Assembly: GCF_900101125.1 (NCBI RefSeq)
Contig: NZ_FNFL01000006.1
Coordinates: forward strand, 62,001 to 126,000
Reading direction: 5' to 3'
Source of the DNA: Sediminibacillus albus
GTDB taxonomy: Bacteria; Bacillota; Bacilli; Bacillales; Amphibacillaceae
DNA length: 64,000 nt
Shown here: positions 26,266 through 34,523 of the stretch, piece after piece
Layout of the letters: each line of letters opens with the position of its first letter
Position numbering within the stretch: the first letter of the stretch is position 1
Notes under the pieces: generated by a model
What the model was told of the DNA's origin: nothing
The model's database searches: none
What the model saw: only the letters and a program-made list of their open reading frames with translations
Translations under genes and position numbers: made by a program

Positions 26266-26898
26266 ATGGAAATAAGACAATTTCAAAACTTAATGCAATT
26301 GCAGGCAATGTCAATTTTAAGCGGAAATAATTCTTCTTTATCTAATAACTCATCTATGATGGAAACAGCTTTCCAGCAACTATTGCAATCACAACTATCA
26401 AATAATTCAGCGTCAGCTGTTAATACAGGTAAACCATCTGGTTATTCGGTGCCCTATCAGCCAGTTGATACATATACACCAGAAATCAGCTATGTGAACA
26501 ACGAGATGCCTTCCAGTTCCTCGAATGGTATTGATGCATATATTCAGCAGGCTTCACAAAAATACGGAGTCGATGAAGAGTTAATCAGATCTGTCATTAA
26601 GACAGAATCCAATTTCAATGCCAATGCGACAAGCTATGCTGGCGCACAAGGCTTAATGCAGTTAATGCCTGAAACAGCAAGAGGGCTTGGGGTGCAAAAC
26701 GCTTTTGATCCATCGCAAAATATTATGGGGGGCACCAAGTACCTAAAGCAAATGCTTGACCGTTACAGCGGAAATACCACATTAGCTTTAGCTGCTTACA
26801 ATGCAGGTCCAGGAAATGTAGATAAATACGATGGAGTACCACCTTTTACAGAGACACAAAATTACGTCAAAAAAGTGTTGGGCTCCTATAGTGTTTAA
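26266..26898 (+). CDS. Lytic transglycosylase (SLT domain), CwlQ/YjbJ-like
   Basis: Cleaves peptidoglycan glycan strands to anhydro-muropeptides. The 210-residue protein has a low-complexity Ser/Asn/Gln-rich N-terminal half (about 1-90) and a C-terminal Slt70-type domain: catalytic Glu in [24 protein letters not shown], and [12 protein letters not shown]. No signal peptide is visible at the N terminus ([15 protein letters not shown]), as in B. subtilis YjbJ/CwlQ. GGGGG lies seven bases before the ATG. It is not at this locus in B. subtilis, so it is an insertion relative to that order. Confidence 0.9.
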   Translation: MEIRQFQNLMQLQAMSILSGNNSSLSNNSSMMETAFQQLLQSQLSNNSASAVNTGKPSGYSVPYQPVDTYTPEISYVNNEMPSSSSNGIDAYIQQASQKYGVDEELIRSVIKTESNFNANATSYAGAQGLMQLMPETARGLGVQNAFDPSQNIMGGTKYLKQMLDRYSGNTTLALAAYNAGPGNVDKYDGVPPFTETQNYVKKVLGSYSV

Positions 26899-26911
26899 AT
26901 AACTTGATGTT

Positions 26912-26946
26912 AAAAGGAGCTGTCCAGCAATTGGACAGCTCCTTTT
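26912..26946 (+). terminator. Terminator of the transglycosylase gene
   Basis: A perfect 14-bp stem (AAAAGGAGCTGTCC and complement) with a 7-base loop, ending in TTTTCTATTT. Symmetric enough to work in both directions. Confidence 0.88.
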
Positions 26947-26983
26947 CTATTTCTCCATAACTTATCGTCAATTGATAATTGTA

Positions 26984-27042
26984 TTATCTCCTGCGGGGCA
27001 GTCCAGTGCCTACGCAGCTAACCGTTCGTTTCCGCTTTTCTT
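26984..27042. repeat. 59-bp direct repeat, copy 1
   Basis: Starts TTATCTCCTGCGGGGCAGTC and ends TCCGCTTTTCTT. It is identical to copy 2 except for one base (T at 27025, G at 27229). It lies between the transglycosylase terminator and ysdC. Confidence 0.95.
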
Positions 27043-27187
27043 TGGCTAGCTTTAACTCCCAGCGGCTCCTGCACTTCCTGCTCCTTCGTCCGATAAGTCA
27101 ACATCGAATCGCAATATGAAGGAAGGCCGACTAGGATCGGGCTTTGCGCCCAACGTCGGCATACCCCTATGAAGGGGCATGTTTCCT
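27043..27187. other. Structured spacer between the direct repeats
   Basis: The 145 bases hold two nested or adjacent hairpins: GCCGAC/GTCGGC enclosing GGGC/GCCC, and CATaCCCCT/AGGGGcATG. It has no coding frame of note. With the flanking 59-bp repeats it looks like one intergenic repeat unit. Confidence 0.7.
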
Positions 27188-27246
27188 TTATCTCCTGCGG
27201 GGCAGTCCAGTGCCTACGCAGCTAACCGGTCGTTTCCGCTTTTCTT
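27188..27246. repeat. 59-bp direct repeat, copy 2
   Basis: Second copy, 204 bp from the first; its last two bases overlap the stop codon of ysdC (27245-27247), so the element abuts the gene exactly. Confidence 0.95.
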
Positions 27247-28330
27247 AGTTAAATGTTATTTCTTTTACTTTTTCTGTATCTAGTCCTTTGATGACTTCTA
27301 CAATCAATTTGACCGCGTTTTCGAAGTCATCTTGATGAAGAATAGCAGCATGGGTATGGATATACCTTGTAGCGATAGTAATCGACAATGCTGGCACACC
27401 ATTAGCTGTCAAGTGGATAGATCCTGTATCCGTACCTCCTGCAGCCATTGTTGCATATTGGTAAGGGATTTTTTTCTCATCAGCTGTATCAAGAACATAA
27501 TCACGCAGGCCTTTGTGCGAGATGGCAGATGCGTCATAAAGAATAATCTGCGGACCTTCGCCAATTTTACTGTCTGCTTCTTTATCGGATACTCCTGGAG
27601 TGTCACCAGCAATGCCCACGTCCACACCAAAACCGATATCAGGTTCAATCCGATGAGTAGATGTACGAGCCCCTCTTAATCCAACTTCCTCTTGCACTGT
27701 TCCTACTCCATATACGACATTAGGATGTTCTTCGCCTTTCAAGCGTTTTAAAACTTCGATAGCAATCGCACAGCCAATCCGGTTATCCCAGGCTTTAGCT
27801 AATAAAAGCTTGTCATTTTTCATTTGAGTGAATTCAAAGTAAGGCACAATTGAATCTCCTGGACGAACGCCAAACTCCTCAGCTTCTTCTTTGCTTGACG
27901 CCCCGATATCAATAAACATTTCCTTGATATCAACCGGTTTCTTACGTGCTTCTGCCGGAAGAATATGTGGAGGTTTTGAGCCAATAATCCCTGTGATATC
28001 GCCTTTTCTAGTCAGTAATGTCACTCGTTGAGCCAACATTACCTGGCTCCACCAGCCGCCGATTGTTTGAAAATAGACAAACCCTTTATCATCAATCCTG
28101 GTTACCATAAAACCAACCTCATCTAAATGGCCGGCAACCATGATTTTAGGTCCGTTTTCCTTACCGGTTTTTTTTGCGATCAGGCTTCCAATATTATCGG
28201 TGAAAACCTCATCGGCATAGGGTGTTATGTACTTTTCCATCACTTGTCTAGCTTCTTTTTCATTTCCAGAAATAGCTCTAGCGTCTGTAAGCTCTTTCAA
28301 CATTGATACCGTTTCATTGTATTCTGCCAT
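27245..28330 (-). CDS. ysdC: M42-family metallo-aminopeptidase (YsdC)
   Basis: A cytosolic di-metal glutamyl/leucyl-type aminopeptidase that forms large TET-like particles in this family. The 361-residue protein shows the ligands: [16 protein letters not shown], the catalytic pair in [19 protein letters not shown], and His in RYIHTHAA. The ATG at 28328-28330 ([10 protein letters not shown]) with AAGGAGG eight bases upstream is the start; the frame is open to 28357. Older annotations call the homologue an endoglucanase, which the ligand set argues against. Confidence 0.94.
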   Translation of the reverse strand: MAEYNETVSMLKELTDARAISGNEKEARQVMEKYITPYADEVFTDNIGSLIAKKTGKENGPKIMVAGHLDEVGFMVTRIDDKGFVYFQTIGGWWSQVMLAQRVTLLTRKGDITGIIGSKPPHILPAEARKKPVDIKEMFIDIGASSKEEAEEFGVRPGDSIVPYFEFTQMKNDKLLLAKAWDNRIGCAIAIEVLKRLKGEEHPNVVYGVGTVQEEVGLRGARTSTHRIEPDIGFGVDVGIAGDTPGVSDKEADSKIGEGPQIILYDASAISHKGLRDYVLDTADEKKIPYQYATMAAGGTDTGSIHLTANGVPALSITIATRYIHTHAAILHQDDFENAVKLIVEVIKGLDTEKVKEITFN

Positions 28331-28445
28331 ATGTAAATCCTCCTTATATAGTGTCACCTTTAAATTATAGCGTTTTTTGATAATTTAAACAAAAGATAGC
28401 CTTCCTCACCACGCACGGGTAATCTTGATAATAGTTGAATCCCCT

Positions 28446-28934
28446 CTAGTACCCTTGATCTTGTCTAGTATGGTTCACTTGGTTCTTATGATGATATGCC
28501 TCTTGAATTTCTTTTTCTCCGAATCCCAGACTAGCTCCTAATTGCAGATAAGTGATAAACAGCTGCTCATATTTTTCTTTGCTCGATTCCTGTTTAAATG
28601 CTATGATTTGTTCAAATACCAAATGAAATAATTGAGTCACATCTTGTCCGGTTTTTTTCCATACAGAAGAAGCAGAGAACCTTAGTTTCGTATCAAGCCC
28701 AAGGGAAAGAATAAAATGCAAGCCATCGACATACTCCTCTAAAATCACCGATTGCCCGCTTTGGGGCTTTTGGCTCCAAAATTTAAAGCAGCGGGTTTCA
28801 TTTGCCAGCTCGCCTACTTCTACTAATAATGCTAAGACTTTCTTTTCGAATAAATCTTCTTTATTTAGTTGATGGTTTGTTTGGATATGTTCATCCAATT
28901 GCTTTTGTGTACCGAATAGCTCTTCCCAAAACAT
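28446..28934 (-). CDS. All-alpha dUTP diphosphatase (MazG-like NTP pyrophosphatase)
   Basis: Hydrolyses dUTP to dUMP and pyrophosphate in the dimeric, all-helical dUTPase_2 family. In 162 residues the metal-binding helices carry ALLVEVGELANETRCFKFW (the ExxxE-type motif) and EEYVDGLHFILSLG (the downstream E/D motif). It is unrelated in fold to trimeric beta dUTPases. It starts ATG MFWEELFGTQ. It is inserted between ysdC and ysdB relative to B. subtilis, where related enzymes are phage-linked; here no phage genes surround it. Confidence 0.88.
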   Translation of the reverse strand: MFWEELFGTQKQLDEHIQTNHQLNKEDLFEKKVLALLVEVGELANETRCFKFWSQKPQSGQSVILEEYVDGLHFILSLGLDTKLRFSASSVWKKTGQDVTQLFHLVFEQIIAFKQESSKEKYEQLFITYLQLGASLGFGEKEIQEAYHHKNQVNHTRQDQGY

Positions 28935-28991
28935 GTTATTTCTCCTTTTTCCACTTTTTTTACGATTATAACATGGATATCTTTCATTTAG

Positions 28992-29018
28992 TGAAACCTA
29001 TGCTGCTTGTTATTCGTA
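28992..29018 (+). promoter_or_regulatory. Sigma-W-type promoter of ysdB
   Basis: TGAAAC (28992-28997), 17 bases, CGTA (29015-29018): exact -35 and -10 elements of ECF sigma-W promoters, 37 bp before the ysdB ATG. ysdB belongs to the sigma-W regulon in B. subtilis. Confidence 0.82.
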
Positions 29019-29054
29019 AAATATACAGACTCTGACAAACGGGAGACGGTGAAT

Positions 29055-29441
29055 ATGATTGTTCTATTATTCCGCTTATTAATTTTCATAGCAATTATTT
29101 TACTGCTTTTTACTGCTTACAAGTATGTAATAAATCCGAAGCGAAAATTGGAAGTCGCGAGCGAAAAAAAAGATTTTTTCCTTTTGGATGACAGCGAAAA
29201 TATAAAAAAGAATTTTTTAATGACTTACAAAGGTTTTCTGTTTGAAGGGGAAAAGTACCTTGGCACTACAGAGCATTCCTTTGATGTCGTTAATATAAGC
29301 ATCCATGCACACCATCCGGCAGAACTAAAAGGATTGGAGAGAGATGATTTGCATTTTATGGAAAAGGAAGTACTAATCCGGTACCCTTTTGCTGAGGTTG
29401 AATGGAAACATCCAATGGATAAGCTGCTATTAAATAAATAA
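29055..29441 (+). CDS. ysdB: Sigma-W-regulated membrane protein YsdB
   Basis: A 128-residue protein with one N-terminal transmembrane helix (MIVLLFRLLIFIAIILLLF) and a cytosolic domain with DDSENIKKNFLMTYKGFLFE. Its function is unknown; it belongs to the envelope-stress (sigma-W) regulon in B. subtilis. The frame opens at 29007, but the ATG at 29055 follows a GGGAG-type site and the membrane helix starts there. A sigma-W promoter sits upstream. It is on the plus strand, opposite its neighbours. Confidence 0.9.
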   Translation: MIVLLFRLLIFIAIILLLFTAYKYVINPKRKLEVASEKKDFFLLDDSENIKKNFLMTYKGFLFEGEKYLGTTEHSFDVVNISIHAHHPAELKGLERDDLHFMEKEVLIRYPFAEVEWKHPMDKLLLNK

Positions 29442-29464
29442 GCGTTATAATAGGTTCACCATCT

Positions 29465-29500
29465 AAAAAACTGGCGCAACATATCAAGCGCCAGTTTTTT
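29465..29500. terminator. Bidirectional terminator, ysdB and the VTT gene
   Basis: AAAAAACTGGCGC and its complement form a 13-bp stem with a 10-base loop; both sides supply T-runs for the two convergent genes. It overlaps the last bases of the VTT gene stop. Confidence 0.88.
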
Positions 29501-30089
29501 ATCTCGATTTCACAGGAGAGGCTCTTTTTAAGAAAAATTCTTCCCATTTAATACTTATTTCTTTTCTCCTCATTAAATAAAACATTGGAAGCAGTACGAC
29601 TATAAAAGCCGCCATTGCTGCGAAGGAAAAACTCGATATCCATTTTCCTAAAGAGGTATATACAACAGCCAAAGGAATGTTGGAATACAAGGATGAACGC
29701 ATGTAATCTTTAAAGTTAGCTGAGATTTCTAATAAACATAAAGATAATAAATGAAAGTGAATAAAAGGAACGAGGCGCAGCACAGCTATTTGTGAAGTAG
29801 TTAGTTGCGAATTCTTTCCAACCATTTTTTGTTTCATTTTCACCAATCTTTCCAAAGTTCCAGGCATCCACTGTATGACTCGGTAAAAAGCCATACTTGA
29901 TAATGTAATGCCCACTACAGAATAAACCGTTCCAGCTACAGCTCCAAATAGGATTCCTCCCGAAATGCAAATAATCATTACTGGCAGGAAAAACAACGGA
30001 CGAAACAAATGAAAACAAATAAAAAGCAGAGGAGCAAATATTCCACCTGTCTCCATTATTGCAAACAAATAAGTGCTTACAAGTTCCAT
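29499..30089 (-). CDS. VTT-domain (TVP38/TMEM64, DedA-like) membrane protein
   Basis: A 196-residue integral membrane protein of the SNARE-associated/VTT group, several members of which scramble or flip lipids. Visible are the re-entrant loop region FRPLFFLPVMIICISGGILF, GAVAGTVYSVVGITLSSMAFY, the conserved RLVPFIHFHLLSL and a basic C terminus. The ATG at 30087-30089 (MELVSTYLFA) has a G-rich ribosome site just upstream. B. subtilis has a similar gene (ytxB) next to ytxC, so the gene may have moved here. Substrate unknown. Confidence 0.82.
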   Translation of the reverse strand: MELVSTYLFAIMETGGIFAPLLFICFHLFRPLFFLPVMIICISGGILFGAVAGTVYSVVGITLSSMAFYRVIQWMPGTLERLVKMKQKMVGKNSQLTTSQIAVLRLVPFIHFHLLSLCLLEISANFKDYMRSSLYSNIPLAVVYTSLGKWISSFSFAAMAAFIVVLLPMFYLMRRKEISIKWEEFFLKRASPVKSR

Positions 30090-30203
30090 TTCCGCCCCCC
30101 CCTTTTTGCACTTTGTCATCTAATTCTATGACAGAAGACGAGCCTTTATGACAAGATCAATCCTTCATGGTTGTCCTTTTTTCGCGAATATTCCTTACTG
30201 CCA

Positions 30204-30476
30204 TCACATGTTTGAGTAAACAACAAACAAGTATAGCTGCAGCAATACAAGGGCAGGAAGGCCAAACCTGAAACCGAACCGGCGTGTCTTGTGCTTAAAG
30301 GTGTGCATAGCTGCAAAGCTTCCCGCAGCACCACCAATGATTGCAAGCAGCCAAAGCGTTTTTTCAGGAATCCTCCATTGCCGTTTTACTGCCCTTCTTT
30401 TATCCAGCCACATAACGATCCATGCTGCAACGTTTATAGCAGCAAGGTATACAAATAGAATTAAATTTATCGTCAT
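30204..30476 (-). CDS. ysdA: DUF1294 membrane protein YsdA
   Basis: A 90-residue membrane protein of DUF1294, with helices MTINLILFVYLAAINVAAW and ALVLLQLYLFVVY and the conserved centre DKRRAVKRQWRIPE ... GAAGSFAAMHTFKHKT. Function unknown. The ATG at 30474-30476 has GAGGTG four bases upstream; the frame is open further. It sits next to rplT, as in B. subtilis. Confidence 0.88.
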   Translation of the reverse strand: MTINLILFVYLAAINVAAWIVMWLDKRRAVKRQWRIPEKTLWLLAIIGGAAGSFAAMHTFKHKTRRFGFRFGLPALVLLQLYLFVVYSNM

Positions 30477-30519
30477 CCCGCACCTCTTTCCATATGTATA
30501 CGGACATTTCACATATATA

Positions 30520-30551
30520 AAAAGCCATTCTCTAGTAAGAGAATGGCTTTT
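30520..30551 (-). terminator. Terminator of infC-rpmI-rplT
   Basis: A perfect 13-bp stem (AAAAGCCATTCTC and complement), 6-base loop, followed by TTTTTATATA on the minus strand, right after rplT. Confidence 0.88.
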
Positions 30552-30554
30552 CCA

Positions 30555-30911
30555 TTATTTCAATGCTTGTTTTGCTTTATCAGCTAGTTGAGCGAACGCT
30601 TTTTCATCATTGATAGCAAGCTCAGAAAGCATTTTACGGTTCACTTCAATCCCAGCTTGTTTAAGACCGTGCATTAGACGGCTGTAGGAAAGGTCATTCA
30701 AACGTGCTGCAGCATTAATACGTGCAATCCATAATTTACGGAATTCGCGTTTTTTCTGTCTGCGGTCACGGTAAGCATATTGACCTGATTTCATAACTTG
30801 TTGTTTTGCTGTTTTAAATAACGCATGCTTGGAACCATAATAACCCTTTGCTAATTTCAATATGCGCTTACGACGTCTGCGTGTAACTGTTCCACCTTTA
30901 ACACGTGGCAT
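30555..30911 (-). CDS. rplT: 50S ribosomal protein L20
   Basis: An assembly protein of the large subunit and autogenous regulator of this operon through its leader. The 118-residue sequence is typical: [56 protein letters not shown] and [19 protein letters not shown]. It follows rpmI by 48 bp and ends the operon. Confidence 0.98.
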   Translation of the reverse strand: MPRVKGGTVTRRRRKRILKLAKGYYGSKHALFKTAKQQVMKSGQYAYRDRRQKKREFRKLWIARINAAARLNDLSYSRLMHGLKQAGIEVNRKMLSELAINDEKAFAQLADKAKQALK

Positions 30912-30959
30912 AATAATTCCCTCCTAATATATATAAACGAATCAATTTCGAATTTGGAT

Positions 30960-31157
30960 TTATTTGTTTGGAAGCATTTGCTTGATACGCTTGTAATCTC
31001 CAGCAGATACTAAAGCATCTTTGCGCAACTTACGCTTTTGCTTTTGAGACTTGTTTGCAAACAAGTGACTAGTATATGCGTGAGAGCGTTTAAGCTTCCC
31101 AGAACCTGTTTTTTGGAAACGTTTTTGAGAACCTTTGTGGGTCTTCATTTTTGGCAT
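30960..31157 (-). CDS. rpmI: 50S ribosomal protein L35
   Basis: A 65-residue basic protein: [40 protein letters not shown], then [10 protein letters not shown]. The ATG at 31155-31157 has AAGGAGG upstream; the longer frame to 31187 is discarded. Middle gene of infC-rpmI-rplT. Confidence 0.97.
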   Translation of the reverse strand: MPKMKTHKGSQKRFQKTGSGKLKRSHAYTSHLFANKSQKQKRKLRKDALVSAGDYKRIKQMLPNK

Positions 31158-31255
31158 CGTATGTTCCTCCTTGTATTGAATGTCCAAGTTTATGGCATAA
31201 GCTTCTCTTGAACCTTTTTAGTGATTGTCCCTTTTTAGCGGGCAAAGTCATTAAA

Positions 31256-31774
31256 TTATTTTTCGTTTATCGGGGCAAGCAACAAGAACATACTGCGGCC
31301 TTCCATTTTCGGCTTTGTTTCAATGGTAGAGATATCTTTGCACTCATCTGCCATCTTTTCAAGAACCTCTTGGCCTAGTTCCTTATGGGTAATAGCACGG
31401 CCACGGAAACGAATGGAAGCTTTTACCTTGTCGCCCTTTTCAAGAAATTTTCTGGCATTGCGAAGTTTTGTATTGAAATCGTGATCTTCAATGCCGGGGC
31501 TCAGGCGTACTTCCTTTACATTAATAACTTTTTGCTTCTTACGTGCTTCTTTTTCTTTCTTTTGCTGTTCGAAACGGAATTTACCGTAATCCATGATTCG
31601 GCATACCGGTGGTTTAGCATTTGGAGCTACTAGAACTAAGTCCAAATTTCTTGTTTGAGCAATTTCTAATGCTTCTTGACGGGATTTAACGCCAAGTTGG
31701 TCACCATTTGAATCAATGAGGCGAACCTCGCGGGCACGTATTTTCTCATTGACATTCATATCTTTGCTAATAAT
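31256..31774 (-). CDS. infC: Translation initiation factor IF-3, with ATT start codon
   Basis: IF-3 keeps 30S subunits free and checks the start codon. The product is 172 residues: the N domain with [20 protein letters not shown], the Lys-rich linker [14 protein letters not shown], and the C domain with [19 protein letters not shown]. The first ATG in frame (31757-31759) has no ribosome site at proper distance. Five codons upstream ATT-ATT-AGC-AAA-GAT begins six bases after GGAGG and gives MISKD, the known N terminus from the AUU start of B. subtilis infC. The rare start serves IF-3 autoregulation in other bacteria. Confidence 0.94.
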   Translation of the reverse strand: MISKDMNVNEKIRAREVRLIDSNGDQLGVKSRQEALEIAQTRNLDLVLVAPNAKPPVCRIMDYGKFRFEQQKKEKEARKKQKVINVKEVRLSPGIEDHDFNTKLRNARKFLEKGDKVKASIRFRGRAITHKELGQEVLEKMADECKDISTIETKPKMEGRSMFLLLAPINEK

Positions 31775-31787
31775 GAGCCACCTCCAT

Positions 31788-32035
31788 AGAGTTTAGAAAA
31801 AAATATAAGATCTTTACCGACGCACTTTAGTAAGACTTGGCGACTGATGCCAAGTTTTAATAGATAACCGTGATTTTCCTATATTTTAAATTAAAATATA
31901 AAAAAAGTGTCGGTACATACTGCACCCACACGTCTCCCTTTACAATAAGGATTTGCAACCTGCCAACTGCTTTGCGCGTCAATCAGGTGAGAAGCGGGTG
32001 CTTCTGCTTGCCTCAGATCATTATTTAATTTCACC
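31788..32035 (-). ncRNA. L20-type leader of infC-rpmI-rplT
   Basis: About 250 nt of untranslated leader between a consensus promoter and infC. It contains an intrinsic terminator (31900-31931) whose right arm ACCGACAC can instead pair with AAAGTGCGTCGGT about 100 nt downstream, next to a stable hairpin ACTTGGC...GCCAAGT. This layout matches the L20 leader of Bacilli, in which free L20 promotes termination. Exact ends are inferred. Confidence 0.75.
31900..31931 (-). terminator. Leader terminator of infC operon
   Basis: On the minus strand GTGTgGGT pairs with ACCgACAC, followed by TTTTTTT, 126 bp upstream of the infC start. It is the regulatory terminator of the leader. Confidence 0.78.
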
Positions 32036-32041
32036 TATAAA

Positions 32042-32070
32042 ATAATAGCATAGTTACACAAAGATGTCAA
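32042..32070 (-). promoter_or_regulatory. Sigma-A promoter of infC operon
   Basis: TTGACA (32065-32070), 17 bases, TATTAT (32042-32047) on the minus strand. Confidence 0.88.
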
Positions 32071-32170
32071 TATCCGTTTGTTTCTCAGAAAACGACTATT
32101 CAATAATACTAAAAAACCATCTAAAATGCAAGAAGCTTTTCGCCACCAGACAGACACCATAAGAAGAGTA

Positions 32171-32202
32171 GGGCTCCGACACTGGTTTCAGTGTCGGAGC
32201 CC
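32171..32202 (-). terminator. Hairpin after thrS
   Basis: A perfect 14-bp stem (GGGCTCCGACACTG and complement) with a 4-base loop starts 12 bp after the thrS stop. The trailing minus-strand sequence is only mildly T-rich, but the stability suggests a terminator. Confidence 0.7.
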
Positions 32203-32214
32203 TTGTCAACCAGG

Positions 32215-34164
32215 CTACTTATTCGTCAATGCTTTCTCTCCGATCTCCGATTTTATGCTGGTGATAAAATCATCCAACGGTTTTGTCTCTGAATTTTTTT
32301 CTCCGTAGCGACGGACATTTACTGCTTTGTTGTCGATCTCCTTGTCGCCCACTACTAATGCAAAAGGTATTTTTTGCATTTGTGCTTCCCTTATTTTATA
32401 GCCGATTTTCTCGTCTCTTTCATCAACCTCTACCCGCACACCTTGATAACGAAGTTCCTCTTCTACTTTTTTTGCATAATCCAAATGGATTTCAGCAGAT
32501 ACTGGAATTATTCTCGCTTGTACAGGCGCCAGCCATGTAGGAAATGCTCCTTTATATTCCTCAATCAAGAATGCTACAAACCGTTCCATCGTAGAAACGA
32601 CACCGCGGTGAATAACTACCGGCCGATGCTCTTTACCGTCTTCGCCAATGTAAGTCAAGTCGAAACGCTCGGGCAAATGGAAGTCTAACTGAACCGTTGA
32701 CAGGGTTTCATCTTTTCCCAAGGCAGTTTTTACTTGTACATCTAGTTTCGGTCCGTAGAATGCTGCTTCACCCTTCGCTTCCACATAATCTAGCTCCATA
32801 TCTTCCATGGTTTCTTTCAGCATTGTCTGGGCTTTTTCCCACATCTCATCATTGTCCACGTACTTCTCTGTATCTTCCGGATCGCGGTAAGATAAACGGA
32901 AATAGTAATCATTTATTCCGAAATCTTTATAGACCGCCTGGACAAGCTGAACAACCCGGATAAATTCATCCTTCAACTGGTCAGGCCTTGCAAAAATATG
33001 TGCATCGTTCAAAGTCATTGCCCGTACGCGCTGCAACCCAGCCAAGGCTCCCGACATCTCGTGGCGATGCATCGTACCTAGTTCCGCTATTCTGACAGGA
33101 AGATTACGGTAGCTGTGCAGCTCATTTTTAAAGACCATCATGTGATGCGGACAATTCATCGGACGCAACACAAGGTCTTCGTTGTCCATTTCCATAGTCG
33201 GAAACATATCATCCTTGTAATGATCCCAGTGTCCACTTGTTTTGTAAAGGTCGACACTTCCCAGTACCGGCGTATAAACATGGTCATATCCTAATCTTTC
33301 TTCTAAATCAACGATATAGCGTTCAATAGTACGGCGGATCGTTGCCCCTTTTGGCAGCCACAGCGGCAGCCCTTGTCCCACTTTTTGAGAAACGGTAAAA
33401 AGGTCTAGTTCCTTACCTAGCTTACGATGGTCCCGCTCCTTTGCTTCCTCGCGAAGCCGCAAGTATTCCTCCAGGCTGCTCTTCTTTTCGAATGCAGTTC
33501 CATATATGCGCTGCAACATCTTATTATTGCTGTCCCCGCGCCAATACGCTCCTGAAATGCTTAATAATTTAAAGACTTTGATTTTGCTAGTGGAAGGAAC
33601 ATGAATACCCCGGCATAAATCAAAAAACTCTCCTTGCTGGTAAATGGAAACTGTTTCTCCTTCTGGAATAGCGTCGATTAACTCTATTTTCAGTTCATCG
33701 CCTATCGACCGGAACATTTCCTTTGCTTCTTCTCTGGAAACCTCTTCCCGGATAATCTCAAGATTTTCATCAATAATTTTTTGCATTTCTTTTTCGATTT
33801 TTGGCAAATCTTCCGGAGTAATGGATTCTTCCATATCAAAGTCATAATAGAAACCATCCTCAATAACAGGACCGACACCGAATTGAACATTATCATATAA
33901 CCGTTTGATTGCTTGCGCCATCAAATGGGCTGCAGAATGCCGCATAATTTCAATGCCCTCTTCATTTTTATTAGTAATAATTTCAATGGCGCCATTACCA
34001 GGAAGCTCACTTCGCAGATCATAAGGAACTCCATCCAATTTTACTGCCAAAGCTTGTTTTTTTAGTCCAGGGGAAATGGACGCCGCTATGTCCTCTCCCG
34101 TCGTACCAGCAGGAAACTCCTTTTTGGCGCCATCCGGGAAGGTGATTACTAGTTGTTCTGACAT
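32215..34164 (-). CDS. thrS: Threonine-tRNA ligase
   Basis: Charges tRNA(Thr). The 649-residue class II enzyme has the TGS domain at 1-65 ([19 protein letters not shown]), the editing domain with [14 protein letters not shown] and a Cys in [13 protein letters not shown], the catalytic core ([34 protein letters not shown]), and the anticodon-binding C terminus. The ATG at 34162-34164 (MSEQLVITF) has AAGGAG eight bases upstream. A T-box leader precedes it. Confidence 0.97.
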   Translation of the reverse strand: MSEQLVITFPDGAKKEFPAGTTGEDIAASISPGLKKQALAVKLDGVPYDLRSELPGNGAIEIITNKNEEGIEIMRHSAAHLMAQAIKRLYDNVQFGVGPVIEDGFYYDFDMEESITPEDLPKIEKEMQKIIDENLEIIREEVSREEAKEMFRSIGDELKIELIDAIPEGETVSIYQQGEFFDLCRGIHVPSTSKIKVFKLLSISGAYWRGDSNNKMLQRIYGTAFEKKSSLEEYLRLREEAKERDHRKLGKELDLFTVSQKVGQGLPLWLPKGATIRRTIERYIVDLEERLGYDHVYTPVLGSVDLYKTSGHWDHYKDDMFPTMEMDNEDLVLRPMNCPHHMMVFKNELHSYRNLPVRIAELGTMHRHEMSGALAGLQRVRAMTLNDAHIFARPDQLKDEFIRVVQLVQAVYKDFGINDYYFRLSYRDPEDTEKYVDNDEMWEKAQTMLKETMEDMELDYVEAKGEAAFYGPKLDVQVKTALGKDETLSTVQLDFHLPERFDLTYIGEDGKEHRPVVIHRGVVSTMERFVAFLIEEYKGAFPTWLAPVQARIIPVSAEIHLDYAKKVEEELRYQGVRVEVDERDEKIGYKIREAQMQKIPFALVVGDKEIDNKAVNVRRYGEKNSETKPLDDFITSIKSEIGEKALTNK

Positions 34165-34206
34165 GTTTGTCACTCCTTTTCATTATTAGCAGAGTTAGGC
34201 ATCTAA

Positions 34207-34482
34207 AATAAAAACGCCCATCCCTGCAGCTTTTACAGCTAAGGGACGAGCGTTGGCCTCGTGGTTCCACCCTAATTCCCGTATTTTGTGCGAATACGGC
34301 TCATTAAGCATCTGTAACGAAGATGATACGCTGCTGTCTACTGTTAATTTCGAAAACAGGGTTCAGAGGTGGTAATCAAATGCCGGAAGAACAGGAAGCT
34401 TTCAGCCAGCAGACTTCCCTCTCTATGGTCATCCTATTCATTCGATCGTATCCTCATCAAAACCGATTGTAAAGTTATATAT
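34207..34482 (-). ncRNA. T-box leader of thrS
   Basis: The T-box core AGGGTGGAACCACGAGG (minus strand, about 34257-34273) precedes a terminator stem (CGCTCGTCCC ... GGGATGGGCG, then TTTTTATTTT). The specifier region reads TTACCACC (about 34368-34376), giving ACC for Thr. It regulates thrS by uncharged tRNA(Thr). Confidence 0.92.
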
Positions 34483-34488
34483 GAAGGT

Positions 34489-34517
34489 ATTATAGCGATA
34501 CAAAGCAGAAAAATCAA
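34489..34517 (-). promoter_or_regulatory. Sigma-A promoter of the thrS leader
   Basis: TTGATT (34512-34517), 17 bases, TATAAT (34489-34494) on the minus strand. Confidence 0.8.
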
Positions 34518-34523
34518 GTCAAT

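Noticed and set aside
26984-27246. CRISPR-like pattern from two near-identical repeats
   Set aside because: Only two 59-bp copies with one 145-bp spacer, no cas genes and long non-palindromic repeats; not a CRISPR array.
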